DNA of 23,300 nucleotides from assembly GCA_964470915.1 (NCBI GenBank), contig CAYYEM010000027.1:1-23300 (forward strand), in the 5' to 3' direction. Both the position numbers and the translations under genes were made by a program. This document shows positions 15,125 to 22,833 of the stretch, one piece after another; position 1 is the first letter of the stretch, and every line of letters begins with the position of its first letter. The notes under the pieces were generated by a model. It did no database searches. It saw only the letters and a list, made by a program, of their open reading frames with translations, and was not told where the DNA came from. This DNA comes from CAYPXN01 sp964470915. GTDB lineage: Bacteria; UBA10199; JADFYH01.

Positions 15125-16173
15125 TAATCTAACTCCTTCACATACTTTGCGATCATTTTACGAAGATCATCGAATTCAGGAAGTTTTTTGAAAGCAGCTT
15201 TAATGTAACTCAGAGAAGAAGGAACACTGACAAGAAAGTTTGGGTTTCCCTTTACAGTGTTGATGAACTGGAAACGTCCAGTATCCTTGAGTTTGCGCTG
15301 GAGAGTGGTGAGGAAAAATAATCTTTTAAATTTTACTTGATCTTCAATGGGAAGAGCAGCTCTTTTTCGTGCTTCAATGAAATAATCAATAAGATCATCG
15401 ACAGCTTCTGATGAAAGTTCTACGTAAGAATCCCGCGTGAGGCTGACGAGATCGTAAGTTTCTGGACCCATCAAGGCATCCTGGAAATCTAGGATGTAGA
15501 GATTGTAGTCTTTCATCATAATGTTTCGACTTTGAAAATCACGATGAACGAAAATATATTTTGAGCTTGCTATTTCTTTGGAAATGCTACGTGTGATTTT
15601 TTCAAAGAGTTTTTTGTCTTCTTCGGAAACTTTTACTTTAAATCGGTCTTCAATTCCGTATTCGAGAAAATGATCAAATTCCCAATTGAGGAGTTTTTCA
15701 TCGAAACTGCGATGGAAAGCGATACAGTCTTTGCTGGGTGAGGTTATTGTCTTTTTCTGCAGCTCCACTAATAAGTCAATCGCTCGACGATAAAAAGAAA
15801 GACGCAGTACTTCAGTCGTATCTTTTAAATAAGTTTCTAGATGTCGGTCACCCACATCTTCTAAAATCATGATTTTATTTTCAGGATCCCAAACATAAAG
15901 TTCTGGGACTGGAACATGAATGGATTGAAGATAGCGCTGAATATTCACAAAAGGGAGCTCAGCCTTTGGTCCTTCGTAATTAGTAATTTCTTCTGAGACT
16001 GAAGAAAGCCCTTCAGGCATTTGCATGACAACGTAGCTTTTTCCATCAGGCAAGGTCGCTCGATAATAAGTTCGGTATGAAGCATGACCAAAAAGCTTTT
16101 CAACCTTTATAGTGTCTAGTGGCTGGTTTAATTTTTCTTTGAAGATTTTTTTAAGAGTGTTTTCCATATCCAT
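15124..16173 (-). CDS. amgK: Anomeric N-acetylmuramate/N-acetylglucosamine kinase (AmgK type)
   Basis: A 349-residue aminoglycoside-phosphotransferase-fold kinase. Visible features are LEDVGDRHLETYL near 110, the catalytic loop FVHRDFQSRNIMM near 208 and the metal-binding ILDFQDALMGPETYDLVSL near 226, which is the form typical of AmgK. A C-terminal LQRKLKDTGRF segment is also characteristic. AmgK phosphorylates the anomeric carbon of MurNAc or GlcNAc; MurU next door uses the product. The start lies inside cutA (46-base overlap; a second Met two codons on is possible), with no evident Shine-Dalgarno, suggesting coupling to cutA translation. MupP, the phosphatase of the same recycling route, is not in this window. 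Confidence 0.87.
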   Translation of the reverse strand: MDMENTLKKIFKEKLNQPLDTIKVEKLFGHASYRTYYRATLPDGKSYVVMQMPEGLSSVSEEITNYEGPKAELPFVNIQRYLQSIHVPVPELYVWDPENKIMILEDVGDRHLETYLKDTTEVLRLSFYRRAIDLLVELQKKTITSPSKDCIAFHRSFDEKLLNWEFDHFLEYGIEDRFKVKVSEEDKKLFEKITRSISKEIASSKYIFVHRDFQSRNIMMKDYNLYILDFQDALMGPETYDLVSLTRDSYVELSSEAVDDLIDYFIEARKRAALPIEDQVKFKRLFFLTTLQRKLKDTGRFQFINTVKGNPNFLVSVPSSLSYIKAAFKKLPEFDDLRKMIAKYVKELD

Positions 16174-16469
16174 TCGAGATAATTAGAACTACCTTGGGTG
16201 ATAGGTAAAGCAATAATTTCAGGGATTTCGTAAGAGTGTAATTTTAAAATTCTATTTTTTACTGAGTCAAAAAGAGATTTCTTGGTTTTGATGAAAAGTA
16301 AAAATTCTTTTTCAGAACAGATTTTATTTTCCCAGGAGTAAATTGATTCGATGGGAGATGAAATGTTGACGCAGGCAGCCAGTTTTTCTTTCACTAAAAC
16401 TTTAGCAATTTTTTGTGCTAAACTTTTACGAGGACTAGTAGTTAAAATAAGAATGAATTGTTTTTTCAT
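16128..16469 (-). CDS. cutA: Divalent-ion tolerance protein CutA
   Basis: A 113-residue small trimeric-type protein. The signature is clear: AACVNISSPIESIYSWENKI near 31, KEFLLFIKTK near 54 and LHSYEIPEIIALPI near 76, ending in YLEWI. It was first linked to copper tolerance in E. coli, but its molecular role in bacteria remains unclear. It overlaps polX by four bases (ATGA) and the amgK start by 46 bases, so it is the second gene of a four-gene leftward operon. Confidence 0.95.
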   Translation of the reverse strand: MKKQFILILTTSPRKSLAQKIAKVLVKEKLAACVNISSPIESIYSWENKICSEKEFLLFIKTKKSLFDSVKNRILKLHSYEIPEIIALPITQGSSNYLEWIWKTLLKKSSKKN

Positions 16470-18178
16470 GATAATAATTTTTCTACCTTACTTAAGCTTT
16501 CCGTGTTGAAAACATCATTTTTACTTAGCCAACCTTTGCGAGCAATGCCTACTCCCCAAAATGTATCTTTGAGCCCCTCTGGACTGTGAGCATCTGGATT
16601 GATACAAAATTTTACTCCACAATCTTTTGCATGTTTAATCAGGCGCCAATCGAGATCCAGTCGATGTGGATTGGCATTGATCTCAATCATTTTTTTATAT
16701 TTTGCAGCTGTTTGAAAAATCTTTTCATAGTTTAAGGCGTAGGATTCTCTGGCTAGTAGTAAGCGACCACTCATGTGACCTAACATGGTGGTGTATGGAT
16801 TTTGAAGAGCTTTGATAAGGCGTTTTGTCATTTCAACTTCGCTCATTTTAAAACTGGAATGAACCGAAGCAATTACGAAATCAAATTTTTTCAATATTTC
16901 TTCAGGGTAATCGAGAGATCCGTCTGCTAAAATATCAGACTCGATACCTTTAAGAATTTTGAAATCTTTTAGCTTTTTGTTGAGTGAATCAATTTCAGCC
17001 CATTGCTTTTTAAGCTCTGGAGCGCTCAAGCCCCCTGCATATTTGGCGGACTGACTGTGATCAGAAAGCCCCATATATTTAAAACCCAAGCGTATAGCTT
17101 CTTTTGACATTGTTTCAATTTCAGCAGAGCCATCACTCCAGTTGCTATGAACGTGGAAAATACCTTGGAGATCGCTCGGTTGAATTAAGTCGGGGAGTTT
17201 GTTTTTTTCAGCAAACTCAATTTCGCCATAAGCTTCGCGTAATTCAGGAGGAATAAATTCCATTCCTAAAGCCTTGTAAATTTCAGTTTCACTTTTACAG
17301 TTAATCAGCTTTTCTCCCTTGAAGAGGCCGTATTCATTAAGTTTGAGTCCTTTATTTTTGGCTATTCCTCGCAGAAGGGTGTTGTGTTCTTTGCTGCCTG
17401 TAAAATGGAGTAAAGCATATGGATATTCTTTTTCGCTGACGATTCTTAAATCGACTTGCATGCCATTTTCTATACGAATGCTTGATTTTGTATCTCCTTG
17501 AGCAATGATTTCCTTGTCGATTGCGAGCCCACAAAATCTTTTCATCATGTTTGCTTCGCTGCCTTTTTTTACGGAAGCGACAATGTCTACATCATGAACA
17601 ACTTCTTTGCAGCGCCTGACACTGCCAGCGACATCACTTTTTAAAATGCCTGGGAATTTTTTGAGGAGAGTATGAATTTGTTGAGCGGCTTCAAATGCAA
17701 CATCATAAAGATAAGATCCCTGATTTTTTTTGCTGTAGGCGATTCCCTTAAGAATATTTTCCTGAGTTTTGGCACCGAAGCCACTGAGATCTAATAGTCG
17801 GTTTTCTTTGCAAGCGTATTCAAGTTCTCCTACTGAGTGAATTCCTAACTTTTCATAAAGAGCTTTTACTTTTTTGGGACCTAAGCCTGGAATTTTAAGA
17901 ATGTCTGGAAGTCCTGGAGGAAATTCCTTTTTGAGTTTATCGAGATATTTTAAATGGCCTGTATTGAATAATTCTGTGATTTTATCAGAAAGATCTACTC
18001 CAATGCCGGGGAGTTCTTGAAGTCGTTCTTCTCGCACAAGCTTTGCCAAGTCTTCAGAAAGCCCTTCCAGGACTCGAGCAGCATTATGGTAAGCACGAAT
18101 TTTAAAAGGATTGTCACCTTTGAGTTCGAGTAAGGTGCCTATTTCTTCAAGAGCTTGGCCAATTTGATGTTTATCCAT
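16466..18178 (-). CDS. polX: DNA polymerase/3'-5' exonuclease PolX (Pol X + PHP)
   Basis: A 570-residue protein, the same length as Bacillus PolX. Order: an N-terminal 8-kDa-like helical domain (1 to about 90) with helix-hairpin-helix PGIG near 57 and PGLG near 97, then the fingers and palm with GSVRR at 185-189, catalytic Asp196 and Asp198 (DVD) and Asp243 (VDL). The C-terminal PHP nuclease domain has HVHSNWSDG at 342-350, SDH near 372, Glu413, His440, His468 and PDAH at 528-531. Both active sites look intact, so gap-filling synthesis in base excision repair plus 3'-5' exonuclease/AP-processing is expected. It is the first gene of the operon with cutA, amgK and murU. A strong terminator lies just upstream, so it needs its own promoter within about 30 bases. 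Confidence 0.97.
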   Translation of the reverse strand: MDKHQIGQALEEIGTLLELKGDNPFKIRAYHNAARVLEGLSEDLAKLVREERLQELPGIGVDLSDKITELFNTGHLKYLDKLKKEFPPGLPDILKIPGLGPKKVKALYEKLGIHSVGELEYACKENRLLDLSGFGAKTQENILKGIAYSKKNQGSYLYDVAFEAAQQIHTLLKKFPGILKSDVAGSVRRCKEVVHDVDIVASVKKGSEANMMKRFCGLAIDKEIIAQGDTKSSIRIENGMQVDLRIVSEKEYPYALLHFTGSKEHNTLLRGIAKNKGLKLNEYGLFKGEKLINCKSETEIYKALGMEFIPPELREAYGEIEFAEKNKLPDLIQPSDLQGIFHVHSNWSDGSAEIETMSKEAIRLGFKYMGLSDHSQSAKYAGGLSAPELKKQWAEIDSLNKKLKDFKILKGIESDILADGSLDYPEEILKKFDFVIASVHSSFKMSEVEMTKRLIKALQNPYTTMLGHMSGRLLLARESYALNYEKIFQTAAKYKKMIEINANPHRLDLDWRLIKHAKDCGVKFCINPDAHSPEGLKDTFWGVGIARKGWLSKNDVFNTESLSKVEKLLS

Positions 18179-18211
18179 CGAACAAACTTATACCCCTCTC
18201 GATAGATTTGG

Positions 18212-18248
18212 AAAATAAAAAACGCGATGGAAACTCTCCATCGCGTTT
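18212..18248 (-). terminator. Strong rho-independent terminator
   Basis: A perfect 12-bp stem (18220-18231 with 18237-18248, AAACGCGATGGA and its complement) with a five-base loop. On the minus strand it is followed directly by a T-rich run (TTTTTTATTTT counting the stem end). It should end transcripts of the gene at 18310-18729 before polX. Confidence 0.88.
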
Positions 18249-18309
18249 GTGAAATCCATCTATATTATGATTCATCACATGAGAATGAGAACTTTATAAA
18301 CCGCAATTT

Positions 18310-18729
18310 TTATCTTGGGTTTATAGGATTTTTCAGAATTCTTCTTTGCGGGTCATAAGCTGCAGGTCTCATTTGAGGTTCGTAAGCTGCAGGTTTCATC
18401 TGAGGTTCGTAAGCTGTAGGTCTCATTTGAGGCTCATAAGCTGCGGGCTTCATCTGAGGTTCATAGGCTGCAGGTTTCATCTGAGGTTCGTAAGATTTTT
18501 CAGAATTTTCCTCAGCTTCCACAGATTGTTTAGCTTCATAAGCTTGCTTGTATATTTTGAAACATTCTCTCAAATCATCGATTGAAAGATCTTCTTCAGC
18601 CGATAAAATTCCACAATGTTCTGGAATTTCTATGGAGCTTGTTTCATTTGCCTTGAGATTAGCGAAGACTGAAGTGACGATTAAAAATCCAAGAATGACA
18701 ATAATGCGACATGACCAGTGCCTATTCAT
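18310..18729 (-). CDS. Small exported protein with five 9-residue repeats, unknown function
   Basis: A 139-residue protein with a hydrophobic N-terminal segment (about residues 8-24), probably a signal peptide. A short region follows with two Cys (EHCGILS and LRECFKIYKQAYEAKQ), then an acidic linker. The C-terminal third consists of five AYEPQM[KR]P[AT] units (the first begins with Ser) and a degenerate sixth, and the protein ends in a basic tail. The repeats are Pro- and Tyr-rich and likely extended; a surface or envelope-binding role is only a guess. The Shine-Dalgarno is a G-rich AGAGGGGGGG containing seven G in a row. A terminator follows at 18212-18248, so this is a single-gene transcript. 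Confidence 0.75.
   Translation of the reverse strand: MNRHWSCRIIVILGFLIVTSVFANLKANETSSIEIPEHCGILSAEEDLSIDDLRECFKIYKQAYEAKQSVEAEENSEKSYEPQMKPAAYEPQMKPAAYEPQMRPTAYEPQMKPAAYEPQMRPAAYDPQRRILKNPINPR
18357..18491 (-). repeat. Five tandem 27-bp coding repeats
   Basis: Five head-to-tail units of exactly 27 bases, starting at 18357, 18384, 18411, 18438 and 18465, with scattered mostly synonymous differences. A decayed sixth coding unit lies at the low-coordinate side. They encode the AYEPQM[KR]PA repeats. There are no unique spacers, so this is not a CRISPR array. Confidence 0.93.
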
Positions 18730-18750
18730 AGTACCCCCCCTCTTTAGTTA

Positions 18751-18766
18751 AGTGGGCTTTCCCACT
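18751..18766 (-). promoter_or_regulatory. Leader hairpin before the repeat-protein gene
   Basis: AGTGGGCTTTCCCACT: a 6-bp perfect stem with a four-base loop, ten bases upstream of the G-rich Shine-Dalgarno. There is no T-tract, so it is not an intrinsic terminator. It could shape access to the ribosome site. Confidence 0.4.
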
Positions 18767-18813
18767 GAATGTTTTAAAGAGAGCAAGGCCTATGCCAGTT
18801 TAGGAAAACTAAC

Positions 18814-18860
18814 TTTTTGTACAAAAACGATGAGCTTTGTTAATTAGCAATTTTTAACAA
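18814..18860. promoter_or_regulatory. Two palindromes upstream of the repeat-protein gene (possible operators)
   Basis: TTTTTGTACAAAAA (18814-18827) is a perfect 14-base palindrome. Ten bases further on, TTGTTAA and TTAACAA (18837-18843 and 18854-18860) form a 7-10-7 inverted repeat. They lie in the 177-base intergenic stretch between the kinase stop and the start at 18729, where regulator binding would be expected. Both are AT-rich, so chance is possible. Confidence 0.35.
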
Positions 18861-18906
18861 TTTTAGATGTGGGGGTGCCAAGTTTTTGACGATCCTGGGT
18901 GTTTAT

Positions 18907-21900
18907 TTAAGGTCGGGTTTTAGTCAGAGGAAGCACTAGATAGAAGGATGAATTATATTCATTGACGGTATTTCTACCTGCATACAAGAGAGCAGAGGGG
19001 AGAAAATAGGGGCCAAAAGGTGTTCTGACCGAACCCCCAAAACAATAAACACAACCTGCTTCTGCTTCTGTTTGGGTAATTTTTCGGGCATTACCTAATA
19101 AATCATAAACATCAAAAATAGAACGATCACGGTAATATTTATTTCCGAGCGAATGAGTGCCTACGGCTTTAGCGACGGCACCCTGATCAACATCTTGATG
19201 GATGAGCCTTGATTCCAAAAAATTAGGATTAAATAAATAGCCCCAAGGATAAGGCCAGGGAAAAGTATTGCGCGCGATGATTTCTAGTTCTTGTCTTTCG
19301 GGGAGTCGGTAAAGACCCGTGCTTTCATCTCTTCCTTCTGTAAAATTTCTCCATTCGATGTAAGCTTGAATGGCTGTCATTGGGATGGCATGAATGGGTT
19401 GTTCTGCAAAAATTTCTTCATTGGCCGCACTTCTGTGTGAAGTGGGGTCTGTAAGTTTGAATCTTAAATGATCTCCCTCACCTTCTGTTGTGACTTTCCA
19501 ATTGTATTTTACTCCTTTAAAAGCTTGAGACAACTTTTCAGGACTTGGATTTTCTAAGAGATCTTTCATGGTATCTAAATGTAATTGCCCACGTGGAATG
19601 TACTGACGAACTTTTATGACAAGTTCTGCAGCTTGATGATATTCTTTGTTTGCTAAGTGTGTGTTGATTTTTTCTAACACTGCTTCAACAAAAGATTGAT
19701 ATTGAGTAATGGTAATTGGATAGCGAGTAATCGCAAAGGTGTCATATTCAACACGACGAAGNNNNNNNNNNNNNNNNNNNNNNNNNNNNNNNNNNNNNNN
19801 NNNNNNNNNNNNNNNNNNNNNNNNNNNNNNNNNNNNNNNNNNNNNNNNNNNNNNNNNNNNNAGACCCGTGAGAGCATCTTTCATGCTGGTGCTCGGATCT
19901 TCTAGAGTTGCTACATCGTAAGTGCGAATTAGTTTTTCTAAAGATTGTCTTTCTCGAATTGAAATCGTGTCACCTTCATCTAATAAAATTTTCCAGCAAA
20001 GTTCCGCGATCATTTTTTTAGCTTCTGCAGGTGGACGTCCCATGAATGTGATTTCTAGATATTTTACTAGATCGAGTGCCTTTTGCTTCCAGCTTGCACG
20101 CATTTCACGGAGTTCGGAAATGGGTTGATGCATGGCTTCCCATTGCCCCAATTGAATTTGGTGGCCAATTTGAAATTGATCCCAGATTTCATGCATTCTT
20201 TTTTCTACAGCTTGCATATTTGTTTGAATTTCTGAGATTTGGTTTTGCTCAGATCGAGCAAAAGCAAGCAAGACCGCTTCTCTCAATTCTTGAACACTTT
20301 GATATCGCTTTGAAGGATCTGGATTAAATGCTTTTTGGGCAATGAGTTCAATTTCATGCAAGTAGTTTGGATAATTTCCTTCAATCACCTCATGCAGTTT
20401 GGGAGCTGTTGAGGGTCCTATGGCACTCGCATAGAGTCCCATTTGGGGACTTCCATCTTTATGATAAATAGGAATTTTTAAGGGACCTTGCTGTTCACCG
20501 GAGGGAGCCTCTTCATAACTCATGAAGGGATGATGTCTTCCCATCATTTCCCATAAAATTACTCCCAACGCAAAAATATCAGGGCTTGCAGGATTTTTGA
20601 GTGGTTTGGAATCCATGATTTCAGGTGCGACATAGCCAATGGTTCCTGCCCAAGTACCTTGTTGAGTGAGCTTAGAACCCGCAAACACTAAATGATCAGG
20701 AGCTATCTGAGAATCAGGAGAGGCATCTGTAAAAGTGGTCGCGATGCCCCAATCCATAATGCGAATATGATCATCTTCTGTGAGACGAATATTTTCAGGT
20801 TTCAAATCGCGATGTAAAATACCGCGTCGATGAGCAGATTCCATTGCTTCACAGATTTCTGCAAATAGCTGAAGTCTTCGAGCATAATCATAGGACTCTG
20901 CATTTGTTGCAGATGAATGAATAATTTTTGACAAATCACTTCCTGGTACAAATTCCATTACAGGCACTTGAAGTCCGTCTCTCAGTTCTACTTTGTCGTA
21001 AACAATGACGGTGTAGCGTGGATCTAAATTTGCTCCGATTTTAATTTCACGATCAAAACGCTTCAGCAAAGCTTCTGAGCTGCGTCCTTCTTTAGGAACT
21101 TTAATGACAGCCATTCTTTCAAGTTTTTGATCGTAAACTTGATACACATCTCCAAAGCCTCCTGAGCCCAGCATTTTTACCATTTTAAATCGTCCTTCAG
21201 GGCCTAGTCTCATGTTGGTGGTAATTTCTCCACCTATTGAAAGGGCTGAAGTGGGATCTGGGTTGACAATTCTGGTGGCTGCAGGGTCTGCAGCATGCAC
21301 AATAACCTGGACTGGGGTTCTGTCTGGGGGAGCTCCAGGTGATCTAATATCTGTACTTCCATTAGGGTCAACTCCAGGTATTGCTGTCACTGTTTTTGCG
21401 TTTGGGTCTTGATCGTTGTTGAGGGTTGTGTTGGGCGCTTGGTCTTCAGAATTTTCTCCGCTGCGCCAAATGGAAGTTTTGAGGACGAGGTTTGGGATCG
21501 AGGGGTTTAAGAAAGGTTTTGGTTTTTTTACTTCGAGGACTAATTCTAATATTTTTTCACTTCGTAAAATTTTTCCGCCACTTAAGCTATGAGCTAAACT
21601 CATTCCAGCAGACATCGCAAGATTTGTTATTTCTGCATTCATGAATTGCTGGGCAAGACTTCCTTCGGGTTGGGTGGCTAAGTTCAGGCCGTGAGCTAAT
21701 TGATGACCCATCACCATTCCTGTGTCTTGAAGAAAATGAGCGAAGCACAGGTTTTGGCCTTGAGACATTTTACCAAATAGTTTGAGCGAGCTAAAATTGA
21801 CGTAATCAGTAAACCAAGAGGAATGTAGTATAGAATCGGTATTTCCTAAAAGATGATGAGTCCATCGAAAGGAAGAAACTTCAGCAGCAAGTCCAATGGC

Positions 21901-22137
21901 TGGAGATATTGTTTTGGTGAGTAGGGGAGCATATTGAAAAGGCAAGGTATAGCTTGCCGTTTTCCCTAAACGGTATGCAAATCCCCCCATCGTCATGGCT
22001 GCCAAATTTTTCCAGTCAGTTGCCTGATGAACAAAACCCTTCAAGAGCTGGTCCGCTTCTTGTTGGGAAGGACTTAGAATGGACATAGACTCTGAAGGCA
22101 AAGCAAGGCTTAACCTTCGGTCTAGAAAGTTTGACAC
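18907..22137 (-). CDS. Ser/Thr protein kinase with shared N-terminal module and C-terminal SUMF1-like domain (gap inside)
   Basis: About 1076 residues including 34 unknown. Order: an N-terminal module (about 1-200) shared with two other proteins here; a Pro/Asp-rich linker (about 225-300); a Hanks-type kinase (about 315-625); a helical region (about 630-745); the gap; then a SUMF1/formylglycine-enzyme-like domain to the end. The kinase has GSGGFGDVY (324-332), Lys346, HRDLKPEN (442-449), DWG (462-464, the common bacterial form of DFG) and APE (504-506), so it should be active. The last domain keeps the RLPERQELE, PWPYPWG, DLLGN and FGGSV landmarks, but the FGE catalytic Cys pair is not recognisable, so it is likely a binding module, as in Chlamydia Pkn1. 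No TM segment or signal is obvious. The start is GTG at 22137 with AGAAGGGG before it. Confidence 0.9.
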   Translation of the reverse strand: MSNFLDRRLSLALPSESMSILSPSQQEADQLLKGFVHQATDWKNLAAMTMGGFAYRLGKTASYTLPFQYAPLLTKTISPAIGLAAEVSSFRWTHHLLGNTDSILHSSWFTDYVNFSSLKLFGKMSQGQNLCFAHFLQDTGMVMGHQLAHGLNLATQPEGSLAQQFMNAEITNLAMSAGMSLAHSLSGGKILRSEKILELVLEVKKPKPFLNPSIPNLVLKTSIWRSGENSEDQAPNTTLNNDQDPNAKTVTAIPGVDPNGSTDIRSPGAPPDRTPVQVIVHAADPAATRIVNPDPTSALSIGGEITTNMRLGPEGRFKMVKMLGSGGFGDVYQVYDQKLERMAVIKVPKEGRSSEALLKRFDREIKIGANLDPRYTVIVYDKVELRDGLQVPVMEFVPGSDLSKIIHSSATNAESYDYARRLQLFAEICEAMESAHRRGILHRDLKPENIRLTEDDHIRIMDWGIATTFTDASPDSQIAPDHLVFAGSKLTQQGTWAGTIGYVAPEIMDSKPLKNPASPDIFALGVILWEMMGRHHPFMSYEEAPSGEQQGPLKIPIYHKDGSPQMGLYASAIGPSTAPKLHEVIEGNYPNYLHEIELIAQKAFNPDPSKRYQSVQELREAVLLAFARSEQNQISEIQTNMQAVEKRMHEIWDQFQIGHQIQLGQWEAMHQPISELREMRASWKQKALDLVKYLEITFMGRPPAEAKKMIAELCWKILLDEGDTISIRERQSLEKLIRTYDVATLEDPSTSMKDALTGXXXXXXXXXXXXXXXXXXXXXXXXXXXXXXXXXXLRRVEYDTFAITRYPITITQYQSFVEAVLEKINTHLANKEYHQAAELVIKVRQYIPRGQLHLDTMKDLLENPSPEKLSQAFKGVKYNWKVTTEGEGDHLRFKLTDPTSHRSAANEEIFAEQPIHAIPMTAIQAYIEWRNFTEGRDESTGLYRLPERQELEIIARNTFPWPYPWGYLFNPNFLESRLIHQDVDQGAVAKAVGTHSLGNKYYRDRSIFDVYDLLGNARKITQTEAEAGCVYCFGGSVRTPFGPYFLPSALLYAGRNTVNEYNSSFYLVLPLTKTRP
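19762..19861. other. Assembly gap (100 N)
   Basis: Exactly 100 N inside the kinase gene, at the junction into the SUMF1-like domain. The reading frame happens to continue across it, but the real length is unknown; the lost part probably includes the first conserved strand of that domain. Confidence 0.99.
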
Positions 22138-22247
22138 GTGTACCCCTTCTATTTATTTGAACTAAGGTCTGTTTCGAGGCTTTGTTTAAAAAGTTGTGAG
22201 ATTTTAAAACTGAACTTTAGGGCTCAAAACAGGCTTTAATTCCCTGA

Positions 22248-22276
22248 TTGCCACCCTTTTTGAAAGTCTTTAAAAT
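22248..22276 (+). promoter_or_regulatory. Sigma70-type promoter, probably giving a leaderless mRNA
   Basis: TTGCCA (5 of 6), a 17-base spacer and TAAAAT (5 of 6). The predicted start near 22283 falls within two bases of the ATG at 22285, which also lacks a Shine-Dalgarno. Elsewhere in the 147-base divergent gap I see no clear promoter for the kinase. Confidence 0.6.
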
Positions 22277-22284
22277 AAGCTATT

Positions 22285-22833
22285 ATGAAAAAACTATTTA
22301 TTTTTGTATGTTCTGCTTTTCTCTTGGCTTCATTTGCTTCTTGGGCAGGGGATGCCAATGAAGTTTTGGAACAAAATGCGGAGGGATTAAGAAAAATTGT
22401 AAAGGATATCAATGGGGCTTTACGGACTTCAGATCCTTATTCAGATCCAGAGCCCTTTTTTATTCTTGAAGGATGTTATGGGGGTAAAAAGGGTGAAGAG
22501 TTTTCAAATCAGAATGTTAAAATTACCACTTTATATTATTCAGAAATTTTCAAAAAGAATACCAGTCAAGTGACTCGTCTCCATTTTAGATTTAATAAAC
22601 CTGTTTCCATGGGAGTCGCTCAAAATTATGTAGCCGATTTTGCTCCTTTTCTTCGAGGTAGAAATTTTACCCAACAACATAAAATTACTCCTGCAGAAGG
22701 GGGCGAATGTGTACCTAAGAATGGGGGGATTGAAAGCCGCTACACGCGCGATTATTTTATCGAGTTTTATTATGCTCCAGGCTCAAAGTTGATTCAGGAA
22801 GCCCGCCTTTGGAATGCGAATTATAATAATTAA
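22285..22833 (+). CDS. Small exported protein, unknown family
   Basis: A 182-residue protein with a classic Sec signal peptide (MKK start, hydrophobic core, Ala-Ser-Trp-Ala cleavage site near 21), which supports the ATG despite the missing Shine-Dalgarno. The mature part has two Cys (in LEGCYGG and GGECVPK), which could form a disulfide, and a mixed alpha/beta pattern. I recognise no domain. It is divergent from the kinase gene and shares its stop bases with the convergent PEGA gene: TTAA at 22830-22833 contains both stop codons. Confidence 0.7.
   Translation: MKKLFIFVCSAFLLASFASWAGDANEVLEQNAEGLRKIVKDINGALRTSDPYSDPEPFFILEGCYGGKKGEEFSNQNVKITTLYYSEIFKKNTSQVTRLHFRFNKPVSMGVAQNYVADFAPFLRGRNFTQQHKITPAEGGECVPKNGGIESRYTRDYFIEFYYAPGSKLIQEARLWNANYNN

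Noticed and set aside
18346..18585. Plus-strand open frame and possible CRISPR-like array over the 27-bp repeats
   Set aside because: The repeats are contiguous with no spacers, and the minus-strand frame has a signal sequence, Shine-Dalgarno and terminator; the plus frame is its shadow.
18858..18883. Sigma54-like TGGCAC on the minus strand
   Set aside because: The required GC element (TTGC) is missing at the correct distance.
18907..19761. True formylglycine-generating enzyme activity
   Set aside because: The catalytic Cys arrangement and the usual C-terminal motif are not recognisable, so only a SUMF1-like fold is claimed.
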